A stretch of DNA of 64,000 nt from Deltaproteobacteria bacterium (GTDB lineage: Bacteria; Desulfobacterota; Desulfobacteria; Desulfobacterales; SURF-15): NCBI GenBank assembly GCA_024644775.1, contig JAHEHB010000001.1:1-64000 (forward strand). The letters run 5' to 3'. The notes under the pieces were generated by a model that did no database searches, was not told the origin of the DNA, and saw nothing but the letters and a program-made list of their open reading frames with translations. The translations under genes were made by a program, and so were the position numbers. Shown piece after piece: positions 7,883 through 18,471 of the stretch (position 1 is its first letter; each line of letters begins with the position of its first letter).

Positions 7883-10800
7883 ATGCCTCAACACGCAATC
7901 GGGGCGGTTATGGTCGTCGGCGGTGGAATCGCCGGTATGCAGGCAAGCCTGGATCTGGCCAGCACCGGGTATTATGTCTATCTGGTCGAACGATCCAGTT
8001 CCATCGGCGGCCTGATGTCGCAATTGGACAAAACGTTTCCCACCAATGACTGTGCCATGTGAATTATCTCGCCCAAACTGGTCGAGGTCGGCCGGCACAA
8101 GAATATTGAATTGCTCACCCTCGCCGATGTGAACGATGTTACGGGTAAGGCGGGAAATTTCACAGTCGGCATTACGCAATTTCCACGATATGTGGATATG
8201 GACAGATGCATTGCCTGCGGTCTATGTACTGAAAAATGCCCCAAGAAAGTATTAAGTGAGTACGATGGCGGTCTGAATAAACGAAAGGCTGCTTATCTCA
8301 AATATCCCCAAGCGGTGCCCCTAAAATATGTCATCGACCCGGATAACTGTATCTATCTCATCAAGGGAAAATGTCGGGCTTGTGAAAAAGTGTGTCCCAC
8401 CGATGCCATTAATTTTAAGGATCGGAAAAGAGAAGTCTCTTTGGAGGTCGGTGCAATCATTTTAGCACACGGAGCCGATACTTACGATCCCGGATACCAT
8501 GATACCTTTGGATATCAAAAGTATCCAAACATTGTAACCAGTCTGGAGTTTGAGAGAATTCTTTCTGCCTCCGGACCCTTTGGGGGAAATTTGGTACGGC
8601 CATCCGATCAAACAAAACCTCAAAAGATTGCCTGGCTGCAGTGCATCGGATCCCGGGATGAACATTTGGGTGCGAAAGGCTACTGCTCTTCGATGTGTTG
8701 CACCTATGCAGTAAAAGAGGCCATATTGGTCAAGGAACAGAGCAAAGGAAATCTGGATACCGCAATTTTTTACATTGATATTCGAACACACGGGAAAGGA
8801 TCTGAACGATATTACAATAGGGCAAAAGACGAATTAGGCGTACGGTTTATTAAATCGAAAGTGACAAACATCACTTATCTAAATGATTCCGGCATGAATC
8901 GCATCCGTTATATCGATGCAACCGGCAACCGAATGAAAGAAGATTTTGACATCGTTGTACTCTCTGTGGGGCTGGGAACCACTAAAGAAACCGCGGGACT
9001 TGCCAAAAAGCTCGGAGTGGACTTGAACCACTACAGCTTTGCGAGCACCAATAGCTTCCAACCCACGGAGACGTCAATACCCGGCATTTACGTATGCGGA
9101 ATTTTCGCATCGCCAAAAAATATCCCCTCTTCGGTGATTGAAGCCAGTGCTGCAGCCGGGGTGGTGGGAAGCAAACTCTCCCAATCCCGATGGACCCTTA
9201 CAAAAGAAGAAAAAATCGCTTCAGAGTCGGATGTCCGCGGTGAGACACCTCGCATCGGAGTTTTTGTCTGCCGTTGCGGTACCAATATCGCCGCCACTGT
9301 CGATGTGCCTGCTGTCGTGGAACATGCAAAAAAGCTTCCAGGGGTTTCGTATACAGAGGAAAATATGTTTGCCTGCGCTCAAGATTCGCTGGATCGTATG
9401 GCCAAGACCATAAAAGAACAGCAGTTAAACCGGGTGGTGGTTGCCGCTTGTACTCCCAGAACTCACGAATCCCTGTTCCAGCAAACGCTCATCAGCAGCG
9501 GTCTCAACAAGTATTTGTTTGAGATGGCAAATATCCGGAATCAGTGTTCTTGGGTTCACAAGAATGATACCGAAAAAGCCACGGAAAAGGCCAAAGATCT
9601 CGTTCAGATGGCGGTCGCCAAGGCCTGGAGGCTCGAACCCTTGATCGAACCGAGTCTAACGATTAACCAAAGAGCCCTTGTCATTGGCGGCGGTCTTTCG
9701 GGTATGACTGCGGCAAAAACGTTATCCGAATATGGGTATCAAGTCTATATCGTCGAGAAAAAAGATGCCCTTGGCGGACAAGCCAAACACCTGAACGAAA
9801 CATGGCGGGGCGAGAATGTTCAGGCGTATCTCGACGACCTGATAAATGCGGTAACGGCAGATGAAAATATACAAGTGTATCTAAACTCCCGAATCAAGAG
9901 CGGCGAAGGATTTGTGGGGAATTTTAAAACAACCGTTACGAAAAACGGAAATGATGAAACCCTTGAACACGGAATTACGATTATTGCCTCGGGCGCAACT
10001 GAACTAAAACCGGATAATTACCTGTACGGAAAAGATAACCGGGTAATCACCGGCTTGGAACTTCAGGATCGGCTGATTCAAAAAGACCCTGCCTTGGGGA
10101 ACCAGGAAACCGCCGTATTCATTCAGTGCGTGGGATCCCGGATTCCGGAGCGACCGTATTGTTCCAAAGTCTGCTGCATCCGTTCCATAAAGAGTGCCCT
10201 TGAGTTAAAATCCATTAATCCCCAAATGAATGTGTTTGTTCTCTACAGAGATATGCGAGCTTACGGATTCAGAGAAGATCTTTACCGTGAGGCGCGATCT
10301 GCCGGAATCGTATTCATCCGATATATGAACGAGGCGCCTCTTGATGTCGAGACAGCACATTCGAATCTAACGGTCACATTTACGGATACGGTTTTGAGAC
10401 GCCGGATGGAAATCCATACAGACCTTATCGTATTGGCCGCCGCCATTGTTCCGGAAAAGGAAAATCCGATATCACAGCTTTACAAGGTCTTCCTAGATGA
10501 AGACGGCTTTTTCGCCGAAGCTCACGTGAAGCTGCGACCGGTTGATTTTGCCACCGATGGCGTATTTGTTTGCGGGCTTGCGCATGCCCCGAAACCCATC
10601 GATGAATCCGTTGCCCAGGCGCAAGCGGCGGCAGCCAGGGCAGTGACCCTGTTATCCTCTAAAAACCGGACGGTCACCGGCACCGTCGCTGTTGTGAATC
10701 CAAATTTTTGCAGCCGCTGCGGGGTTTGTGTATCGATTTGCCCATACAGTGCGCCGATGTTTAATGAAAAGACGGGTAACGCCGAAGTTCAACCCACCCT

Positions 10801-10921
10801 ATGCAAAGGGTGCGGACTGTGCGTCGCCTCCTGTCGCTCGGGAGCGATTTATCAGAAAGGGTTTGAAACCGAACAGATCATGGCGATGATCGAAGTTTCG
10901 TTGTTTGATGCGATTGCCTAA
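7883..10921 (+). CDS. hdrA: HdrA-type flavin/Fe-S protein, two-module, selenocysteine at UGA 8060-8062
   Basis: A single 1012-residue gene that naive calling splits at an in-frame UGA. Codon 60 is TGA in the context [18 protein letters not shown], a position where HdrA proteins carry Cys or Sec, and the frame is unchanged after it. Order: FAD domain ([11 protein letters not shown], near 10-22), Sec60, two [4Fe-4S] motifs (C109/112/115/119 and C156/164/167/171), a second FAD domain ([11 protein letters not shown], near 600) with its own cysteine cluster, and two C-terminal ferredoxin motifs (CSRCGVC near 943, CKGCGLC near 975). It should be the flavin hub of the Hdr complex, possibly electron-bifurcating. 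ATG 7883 is preferred (AGGAGA 10 bases upstream); a TTG at 7877 is possible. The two-component genes follow at once. Confidence 0.93.
8078..8095 (+). promoter_or_regulatory. SECIS-like stem-loop of hdrA
   Basis: Fifteen bases behind the UGA, CTGGTC pairs with GGCCGG (6 bp, with G-U pairs) around the loop GAGGTC. Bacterial SECIS elements for SelB place a GGU-containing apical loop at this distance. Folding was done by eye. Confidence 0.6.
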
Positions 10922-10924
10922 AAA

Positions 10925-12898
10925 ATGAAATCTTCTCCTGAAACAAAAATGAAACTCCTGGTAGTCGATGATGAACCCGATATCCGGGATGCACTCGCCC
11001 TGTATCTATCCCATATGGGGTATTCCGTGTCTACAGCGGAAAACGGAGAAAGCGCACTCAAGATATTCAGGGAAAGTAATCCGTCGATAATATTAAGCGA
11101 CATTAAAATGCCGGGGATGGATGGTGTCGAGCTGTTACGGAAGATCAAAAAGGAAAATTCCGATACGGAGGTCATCATGATATCCGGCCACGGAGACATG
11201 GATTTAGCGATCCAGTGTCTTCAGCTGGATGCAATGGATTTTATCACAAAGCCCATCAACGACGACGCCCTTGAGATCGCCCTTAAAAGAGCAAAAGACA
11301 AAATGTACATGCGGCGGCAGCTGAGGGAATATACCGAAGATCTCGAAAGGCTTGTTGAAGAAAAATCCGCGAGACTGGTTGAATCAGAAAGATTGGCGGC
11401 GGTCGGTCAAGCGGTGTTGGGCTTATCTTCCGCCATGGGGGATATTGCAGGGGACATCCGGTATTTCAATGAGATGCCCTGTTTTGTTTCGATTCACAAC
11501 CGGGACCTTAAAGTGGTATCGGCAAACCCGCTGTACAGCAACCGGCTGGGAAATGATGTGGGCGGTGACAGTTGGGCAATATACAAAAGAAACAATGGCG
11601 GACAAATTTCCTGCCCGGTTGAAATGACCTTTAAATCCGGCAACGGGTTACGCTGCGAGCAGACACTGGTTTACGCAGACGGCCGCGAGCTGCCTGTGAT
11701 GGTCCACACGGCCCCCATCCGAAACCGAGAGGGTGAGCTTGAACTCGTCCTTGAAATCACCGCCGATATTTCCGAGGTGCAGCGCCTTCAGGAAGAACTT
11801 CGTATCAGCCAAAAAAGATACCAACAGCTTTTTGACGAAGCACCCTGTTATATTTCCGTACAGGATCCTGATTTTCGAATCACCGCAACCAATCGGCGGT
11901 TTAAGGAAGATTTCGGTAAAGCGACCGGCTCACACTGTTATGAAATCTATAAGCATCGGAACAAACCGTGTGACAACTGCCCCGCTGTACAAACCTTCAC
12001 AGACGGAAAATCTCACCAGACAGAAATGGTGGTGACTTCCAAAAATGGCGAGCAATACAATGTTCTCACTTGGACCGCACCGATTCTTAATGCCACCGGC
12101 GAAATCACCCAAGTAATGGAAATGTCCACCAACATCACCCAAATCCGAAAGCTTCAAGATCGACTCACAACATTGGGTTTATTGATCAGTTCCATCTCCC
12201 ATGGCGTGAAGGGGATCTTAACCGGCGTGGACTCGGGTGTTTATCTACTCGACTCCGGCTTATCAAAAAACGATCCCGAACGAATGAAAGAAGGCATGGA
12301 AGTGGTCAAATTAATGACCGATCGTATCCAGAACCTGGTTCTGAACATACTCTACTATGCGAAAAAGAGAGAACTGAATTGGGAAAACGTGGATGCACTC
12401 AAGTTTTTAAGCGATGTGGCATTTGTCATTGAACCAAAGGCACAAAAACAGCGGGTTAAATTCATTCGAGATTTCCGCAAACCATTGGGTAAATTTGAGA
12501 TCGATGTCAGTGTGGTTCGATCGGCGCTGATAAATATTCTTGAAAATGCGGTGGAAGCGTGCATGGAGGGCGCTTCAGACAAACCCCACAAAATCATATT
12601 CGGTGCAAAGCAGGAGAATCATCACATCATATTGGATATTGTTGACGATGGGATCGGCATGGATAAAGAGATCAAGGAAAATATGTTCAACATTTTCTTT
12701 TCATCAAAAGGTCACTCGGGTACAGGTCTCGGCCTTTTTATCTCAAAACAAATCATTGAGCAGCATGGCGGAACGATCTCGGTGTCGTCCGAACCGGAAA
12801 AAGGTTCACACTTTTCAATATGGCTTCCGAAAGTTCTGCCGGATGATGCCAAAGCCATACAAAAAACACCAGAGTCAGGAATACTCGATGAGTCGTAA
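10925..12898 (+). CDS. Hybrid sensor kinase: receiver-PAS-PAS-histidine kinase
   Basis: A soluble 657-residue kinase without membrane helices. A CheY-like receiver (residues 8-130, phospho-acceptor D59 in SDIKMPGMDG) is followed by a coiled linker, two PAS-like domains (about 180-285 and 295-410), a histidine box (SSISHGVKG, H426) and an ATPase domain (N-box near 537, GTGLGL near 600). PAS2 has C338, C349 and C352 in a CX10CX2CP pattern. PAS1 keeps only part of it (C230). The same spacing is found in the kinase two genes on, suggesting a redox-active metal or disulfide sensor. It begins 3 bases after the hdrA stop, so it is probably co-transcribed and senses the state of the Hdr pathway. An internal ATG at 10949 is an alternative start. 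Confidence 0.9.
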   Translation: MKSSPETKMKLLVVDDEPDIRDALALYLSHMGYSVSTAENGESALKIFRESNPSIILSDIKMPGMDGVELLRKIKKENSDTEVIMISGHGDMDLAIQCLQLDAMDFITKPINDDALEIALKRAKDKMYMRRQLREYTEDLERLVEEKSARLVESERLAAVGQAVLGLSSAMGDIAGDIRYFNEMPCFVSIHNRDLKVVSANPLYSNRLGNDVGGDSWAIYKRNNGGQISCPVEMTFKSGNGLRCEQTLVYADGRELPVMVHTAPIRNREGELELVLEITADISEVQRLQEELRISQKRYQQLFDEAPCYISVQDPDFRITATNRRFKEDFGKATGSHCYEIYKHRNKPCDNCPAVQTFTDGKSHQTEMVVTSKNGEQYNVLTWTAPILNATGEITQVMEMSTNITQIRKLQDRLTTLGLLISSISHGVKGILTGVDSGVYLLDSGLSKNDPERMKEGMEVVKLMTDRIQNLVLNILYYAKKRELNWENVDALKFLSDVAFVIEPKAQKQRVKFIRDFRKPLGKFEIDVSVVRSALINILENAVEACMEGASDKPHKIIFGAKQENHHIILDIVDDGIGMDKEIKENMFNIFFSSKGHSGTGLGLFISKQIIEQHGGTISVSSEPEKGSHFSIWLPKVLPDDAKAIQKTPESGILDES

Positions 12899-12915
12899 AA
12901 GATACGCTACTATAT

Positions 12916-13040
12916 ATGATGAATTCGTAAAAAGCCGAATTCATCAAGTGTTTAGTGTTTCGTATTTAGTATTTTTTTTAAATATATGGCGTCATATCAG
13001 TTTGTTAGAATACTAAACACCAAATACAAAACACTCTTGT
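12916..13040. repeat. Dispersed repeat A, copy 1
   Basis: The stretch begins with a hairpin (GATGAATTCG/CGAATTCATC) and continues with AT-rich words such as GTGTTTAGTGTTTCGTATTTAG and ends in ACACCAAATACAAAACACTC. Its reverse complement recurs at 46722-46858 and in a diverged form at 45200-45312. It is non-coding and lies just behind the hybrid kinase stop. Confidence 0.75.
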
Positions 13041-13120
13041 AAATGGGAATCCGAGTGAACGTGAGGGTACGAAACTCGAAGCTAATAGTTATTGTCATTT
13101 AATTATTGAAGGCAACAAAC

Positions 13121-14998
13121 ATGCGTAAATCTTTAAAAAAACTGAGTTACAGCATTGTTCCACGGCTCATGTTCACAATCGGACTCACCCTTTTTATTAG
13201 CCTGTCGGCATGGGCTTACTTTGACATCCAGCAACACAGGGATATCCTACAGCATCCGAAAATCGCGACGAACCTATCGGAAACAGAAACGGCTGCCATT
13301 ATTTCTGAAAATCAGATTCTGTTTAGAGCCGTTTTTATCTTCTTTGCAGCCACCAGTGTTATTTTCGTTCTCATTTTATGGTTTGTAAACCGACCCATAC
13401 GAAAGCTCATTTTTGGAACCCAACAAATTTCAAAAGGGGAGTATTCCACCAAAATCGAGACCGGTCATGACGATGAGCTCGGGCAACTGGCCACTGCCAT
13501 AAATCAGATGGGCAAAGAGATCGGTAGAAAACAGGCCGAATTAAATCAGCAACGGGATGAATATCAAATACTCTTTGAATTGGTTCCATGCATTATTACG
13601 GTACAGGATAAAAACTATAGGCTCATTCAGTACAATCGGGAATTTGCCGAGAAGTTCGCGCCCAAGCCCGGTGATTACTGTTATAACGCCTATAAAGGAA
13701 AACACGAGAAATGCAGAAATTGTCCAGTGGAAAAAACATTTGAAAACGGTAAATCTCACCAAAGTGAAGAAACAGGATTTTACAAGGACGGCACGGTTGC
13801 TCACTGGCTCGTCAACACATCTCCTATTAAAAACGACAAAGGCGAGATTGTTGCCGTAATTGAGATGATCCTGGACATTACTCACCGAAAACAACTGGAA
13901 GATGAACTTGAGAAATCTGAAAAGAAATATTACGCCATTTTCAATAACATACCAAACCCGGTCTTTGTGCTGGATAGAGACACGCTGGATATTTTGGATT
14001 GCAATCAAAGCGTCACATCCGTATACGGATACACTAAAGTGGATATTCTCGATCAATCCTTTATGGAATTGTTTAGTGAAGAGGAAAAAGAACAGCACAC
14101 GGATAGAATAAAAGAAGCGGCGGTTATTAATCAGGCAAAGCATATCCACAAGGACGGAAATATCTTGTTTGTCGACATCTGGGTGTCTCCCTCGGAATAT
14201 CCCGGTCAAAAAATCTTCCTGGCTACAACCAGTGACATTACCCAACGCATCGAAACTGAACAGCAACTATCCCATGCCAGTAAAATGGCCACATTGGGTC
14301 AAATGGCTTCCGGTGTCGCACATGAGCTCAATCAGCCGTTGACGGTTATCAAAACACTCAGTTCTTTTCTTATGAAAATGCTTAAGGACACCGATACGGG
14401 GAACCATACCGAAACCCTCTATGAAGTTTCTGAAAAGATAAACAATAACGTGGATCGTGCCGCCAAAATAATCAATCATATGAGGGAATTTGCCAGAAAA
14501 TCGGAAATAAGATCGGAGCCGGTTCAGGTAAACGAGGTACTGGAAAAGGCAACAGAAATGTTCAGCCAGCAGCTGAGGGTTAGAGGGATTGAAGTCCATT
14601 GGGATATCGAAAACGATCTTCCCAAAATCATGGCAGATGCCGACCGACTCGAACAGGTTTTTATAAACCTTCTGGTAAATGCCAGGGATGCCATTGAAGA
14701 GAGAGTCAATTTAAAAGAACATCATAAAGGACCGAAGAGCATCACACTAAAAACCCGATCGAATAGAAAATCCGTTACAATTGAGGTCAGTGATACAGGG
14801 ATCGGAATGGATGAAAACATTGCAGGAAAGGTTTTTGAGCCGTTCTTTACGACCAAGGAGGTCGGGCAAGGCACGGGACTGGGTCTTTCCATCAGTTATG
14901 GAATTGTAAAAGATTTCGGAGGGGATATTCAGACCGTGAAACAAAGGGAACCCGGCGCTTGTTTCAGAATAACCTTTCCCAAACAGGATAAGCCTTAA
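13121..14998 (+). CDS. Membrane histidine kinase, HAMP-PAS-PAS-HisKA-HATPase
   Basis: A 625-residue sensor kinase. Two membrane helices (about 16-35 and 68-89) enclose a short periplasmic loop. They are followed by HAMP (90-142), a PAS domain (145-258) with C187, C198 and C201 in a CX10CX2CP pattern, a second PAS (265-378), an H-box (ASGVAHELNQPLT, H401) and an ATPase domain ending with GQGTGLGLS. The cysteine spacing equals that of the hybrid kinase upstream. The start is ATG 13121 with GAAGG ahead of it; a TTG at 13106 is less likely. The stop overlaps the ATG of the receiver gene (TAATG), so the pair is translated together and is presumably a cognate pair. Confidence 0.92.
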   Translation: MRKSLKKLSYSIVPRLMFTIGLTLFISLSAWAYFDIQQHRDILQHPKIATNLSETETAAIISENQILFRAVFIFFAATSVIFVLILWFVNRPIRKLIFGTQQISKGEYSTKIETGHDDELGQLATAINQMGKEIGRKQAELNQQRDEYQILFELVPCIITVQDKNYRLIQYNREFAEKFAPKPGDYCYNAYKGKHEKCRNCPVEKTFENGKSHQSEETGFYKDGTVAHWLVNTSPIKNDKGEIVAVIEMILDITHRKQLEDELEKSEKKYYAIFNNIPNPVFVLDRDTLDILDCNQSVTSVYGYTKVDILDQSFMELFSEEEKEQHTDRIKEAAVINQAKHIHKDGNILFVDIWVSPSEYPGQKIFLATTSDITQRIETEQQLSHASKMATLGQMASGVAHELNQPLTVIKTLSSFLMKMLKDTDTGNHTETLYEVSEKINNNVDRAAKIINHMREFARKSEIRSEPVQVNEVLEKATEMFSQQLRVRGIEVHWDIENDLPKIMADADRLEQVFINLLVNARDAIEERVNLKEHHKGPKSITLKTRSNRKSVTIEVSDTGIGMDENIAGKVFEPFFTTKEVGQGTGLGLSISYGIVKDFGGDIQTVKQREPGACFRITFPKQDKP

Positions 14999-15447
14999 TG
15001 GATAACACAGTTTTAGTGGTGGATGATGAAGAAGATATCCGTTATGCGTTGGATATCTATCTATCCCACATGGGCTATAAGGTATTGAAAGCGGAAAATG
15101 GTGAAGAGGCCATCAGTCTTTTTAAAGTGTTCAGCCCCGCCATCATACTTACCGATATAAAGATGCCGGGTATGGATGGCATCGAACTACTCGGGAAAAT
15201 TAAACAAGAAAATCCGGATGCCGAGGTCATCATGATCACGGGGCATGGGGATATGGCGCTTGCCATCGATAGTATCCGAAACGATGCCACCGATTTTGTG
15301 TTAAAGCCCATCAACGATGATGCGCTGGAAATCGCCCTTAAAAGAGCAAAAGATAGGATGTCGGTGCGCCAAAAGTTAACGGAATGCGAAGAAAAACTGA
15401 AACAGCTTATGGCAGAGAAAGCCGCAACCGATACGGAACATTCTTGA
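14998..15447 (+). CDS. Single-domain response regulator (CheY-like receiver)
   Basis: A 149-residue receiver with acidic pocket VVDDEED, phospho-acceptor D53 (TDIKMPGMDG), the conserved Thr in MITGHG and Lys in LKPINDD, then a helical tail of about 25 residues and no DNA-binding domain. It is closely similar to the receiver of the hybrid kinase at 10925 (shared LSHMGY, DIKMPGMDG, KPINDDALEIALKRAKD), so the two arose by duplication. Lacking an output domain, it may shuttle phosphate or bind a protein partner. It is translationally coupled to the kinase before it. Confidence 0.9.
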   Translation: MDNTVLVVDDEEDIRYALDIYLSHMGYKVLKAENGEEAISLFKVFSPAIILTDIKMPGMDGIELLGKIKQENPDAEVIMITGHGDMALAIDSIRNDATDFVLKPINDDALEIALKRAKDRMSVRQKLTECEEKLKQLMAEKAATDTEHS

Positions 15448-15483
15448 GGTCATGTCGTATTTTTTCGATGAATACGGCGCAAA

Positions 15484-15520
15484 AAACCCGGCTGCGAAAA
15501 AAGGCCGGGTTTCTTATTTC
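15484..15520 (+). terminator. Intrinsic terminator between receiver gene and fdhA
   Basis: AAACCCGGC pairs with GCCGGGTTT across an 11-base A-rich loop and is followed by TCTTATTTCTATTTTT. The AAAAAA before the left arm would also serve the convergent fdhA transcript, so it is likely bidirectional. Confidence 0.75.
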
Positions 15521-15565
15521 TATTTTTCATCTCTATTGTCTGGGGGCGTGTCCCGATACCCTAAC

Positions 15566-18334
15566 CTATGCCGCCCTGGATAGCTGCACCGCACATACCT
15601 TGAATTCAGGGATACCGGAAACGGGATCCAGTGCCGCGTTGGTCAGTTTGTTGGCGGCCCCATGAGCGTAATGGAAGGGAACAAAGACCGTTCCGGTCAC
15701 CGCCATGGGAGATATTTTTACCCGAACACGAATTTTTCCCCTACGAGAGGAAACCTCAGCCCACCCACCGTCTTCCAACCCATATTGTTTTGCATCCTTC
15801 GGAGAGATTTCGACATAACTTTCGGGGGCGACTTCGTTAAGCTCATCAGATTTCATTGTCATGGTCCCGGTATGGTAATGATACATCAATCGACCGGTGG
15901 TCAGAAACAAGGGGTATTGATCGTCCACCACCTCAGCCGGCGGTGTATAGTCAATGGCATGAAAAACACCTCTGCCTCGCGCAAACCGATCCATGTGCAG
16001 AATCGGTGTTCCGGGATGCTCGGTGTTCGGACACGGCCAGTGGAGACCCTCGTATTTGATTCGTTCATAAGTAATTCCGGCATATGACGGCGTCACCTGA
16101 GCGATCTCTTTCATAATCGACTCACTGTTCTCATAGGCCATGGAAACCCCCATCCGGGTGGCTACCTCACAAACGATTCTCCAATCATCCCAGGCATCTC
16201 CAGGCGCATTGACGGCTTTTCGGACCCGTTGAACCCTCCGTTCCGTATTCGTAAAGCTACCATCCTTTTCCGCATAACAGCAGGAGGGAAGCACCACATT
16301 CGCTTTCTGGGCGGTTTCCGTTAAAAAAATATCCTGCACAACCAAAAAATCCAATTTTTCGAGGCTTTCCTCCGCATGGTTCAAATCCGGATCTGAAATG
16401 AGCGGATTTTCACCGACAATGTAAAGGGCTTTCAAGCTTCCATCATGGGCCTTGGGTATCATCTCGGTCGCTTTGAGTCCCGGTTTGTCGGGAAGATCCG
16501 TGATTCCCCAAAAATTCTCCATTTTGTCCCTTGAAGCCGGATCGCTTACATTCTGATATCCGGAATAGACATTGGGGAGACCGCCCAGATCACAGGCCCC
16601 CTGCACGTTGTTTTGTCCTCGGAGGGGATTCACCCCCCCGCCTTCGATACCAACATTTCCACAAAGCATGGCAAGGTTGGCCAAAGACTTTACGTTATCG
16701 GTTCCGCTGGTATGTTGGGTGATTCCCATACAGTATAGAATGCTGCCCGGTTTGGCCCCGGCGTAGAGCCGTGCGGCTCGTTCCAGTTGTTCTGCTGGAA
16801 TACCGGTGATGGATTCCACATACTCCGGGGTGTATGTTTCAACAGTCTCTTTGAGTTTTTCAAAGTCCTCGGTGCGATTCTCGACATACTCCGAATCGTG
16901 AAGGTTTTCTTTGATGATGACATGCATCATTCCGTTGATCCAGGCAACATCGGTCCCCAGGTTGGGCCTGAGCCATTCCTGTGCAAAGGTAGCCATTTTA
17001 ATCATTCGCGGATCGACCACGATCAGTTTAACACCATTTAACGTAACCGCCCGTTTTGCAAAGGCGGAAAGGACCGGATGGTTCTCGGTGGTATTAGAGC
17101 CTGTGATGAGGATGACTTTAGCTTTTTCGATATCGGCGATGGTGTTGGTCATTGCACCACTTCCATATGCTGCGGCCAGACCGGCCACGGTGGAGGAATG
17201 TCAGAGACGGGCACAGTGATCCACATTGTTTGTTTTTAACGCCGCCCGCGCAAATTTTTGAATCACATAGTTTTCTTCATTGGTTACACGAGCCGATGAC
17301 AAAACACCGATACTGTCGGAACCGTGGGTGGTTTTAATGTCCTTGAGGTTGTTGGCGACTAGATCTAACGCCTCATCCCAGGACGCCTCTCTAAACGCGC
17401 CGTTTTCTTTTATTAAGGGAGTTTTTAGCCGATCCGATGAATCGATGAAATGGAAACCGAATCGCCCCTTCACACACAGGCTGCCGTAATTGGGTGCAAC
17501 ATCCTCGGCCCCGGTGACCTTCATTACCTGGTTATCATTAACGTGAAAAACCAGCTGGCATCCGACCCCGCAATAACCGCAGGTGGTACGGACTTTCTTG
17601 TTTTCCCACGGTCGGTATCGATAGCGTGCATCTTTTTCAACCAACGCGCCCACCGGACAGGCCTGAACGCATTCGCCGCAAAACACACAATCGGATTCTG
17701 CATACGGTCTATCACCGGCGGTTATAATCTTGGTGGCAGCACCGCGATATCCAAAACTAATGGCTTTGTTCACTTGCACTTCGTTACAGGCCTGGACACA
17801 CCGTCCACACTGAATACAGCGCGAGAAATCGCGAACGATAAATGGATTGGCAAGTTCCATAGGATATCGCGTTTCGGTGGTAGGAAACTGATCGCCGGAA
17901 ACCTGATATCGATACGCAAGATCCTGAAGTCTGCAGTCTCCCCATACCGGACAAAGCGCCTCGCTGTCGTCATCTTTTTGAACCCTTAGTTGGAACTGCG
18001 TCCAATTGTCTCCATCAGCGCCTCGTACAGCGCAATTATGGTTGCCGGAAGAAAGCAGCAGTCGAATAATCATTTTTCGAGCTTCCACGACTTTCGGGGA
18101 TTCCGTGTAAACGACCATGTTGTTTCCCGCTGGAGCCGCACAGGCTGCTATCAGTGTTCTGGCTCTTTCAACTTCAACCACACAGACTCTGCATGCACCG
18201 GTTGCAGTCGTTCCCTTTAAATGGCATAGGGTGGGAATATCGATGTCGTTACGATGCGCAACCTGAAGGATCGTTTCTCCAAGTTCAAAGGAAAATTCAT
18301 TCCCATTTATGACGATCTTGTTTTCTGCGGTCAT
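15566..18334 (-). CDS. fdhA: Formate dehydrogenase catalytic subunit, selenocysteine at UGA 17201-17203
   Basis: One 922-residue gene interrupted only by an in-frame UGA at codon 378, in the context NNVDHCARL-U-HSSTVAGL, the active-site Sec of Mo/W formate dehydrogenases. The N-terminus is NuoG-like: [2Fe-2S] (C37/48/51/65), a His-Cys cluster (H99/C101...C128/C134), two ferredoxin motifs (C173/176/179/183 and C216/219/222/226), then the CGYCGVGC cluster (C252/255/259) and the bis-MGD domain. There is no Tat signal, so the enzyme is cytoplasmic and would feed formate electrons to NAD, ferredoxin or Hdr. No NuoE/NuoF-like partner gene is adjacent; the Hdr cluster opposite is a possible acceptor. 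AGGAGAG stands ahead of the ATG. Confidence 0.95.
17172..17188 (-). promoter_or_regulatory. SECIS stem-loop of fdhA
   Basis: On the minus strand, 12 bases behind the UGA, GTGGCC pairs with GGCCGC around a GGTCT loop. The stem length, distance and GGUCU loop match the E. coli fdhF SECIS closely. Confidence 0.75.
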
Positions 18335-18471
18335 GATTCGCTTAACTCTCCTAAATTGATGATTTGCAGCAGATTGAAAAACCGAAATAGATAAAAGAGA
18401 TTATTTTATGTAAAACACCAATAATTGTCAACGATGGATTTTTATACAGGAGAGTTTACTCCAAGCACTGA

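Noticed and set aside
13541..14266. 241-codon open frame on the minus strand
   Set aside because: It lies entirely opposite the PAS-histidine kinase gene, has no recognisable domain, and mirrors the kinase codon pattern.
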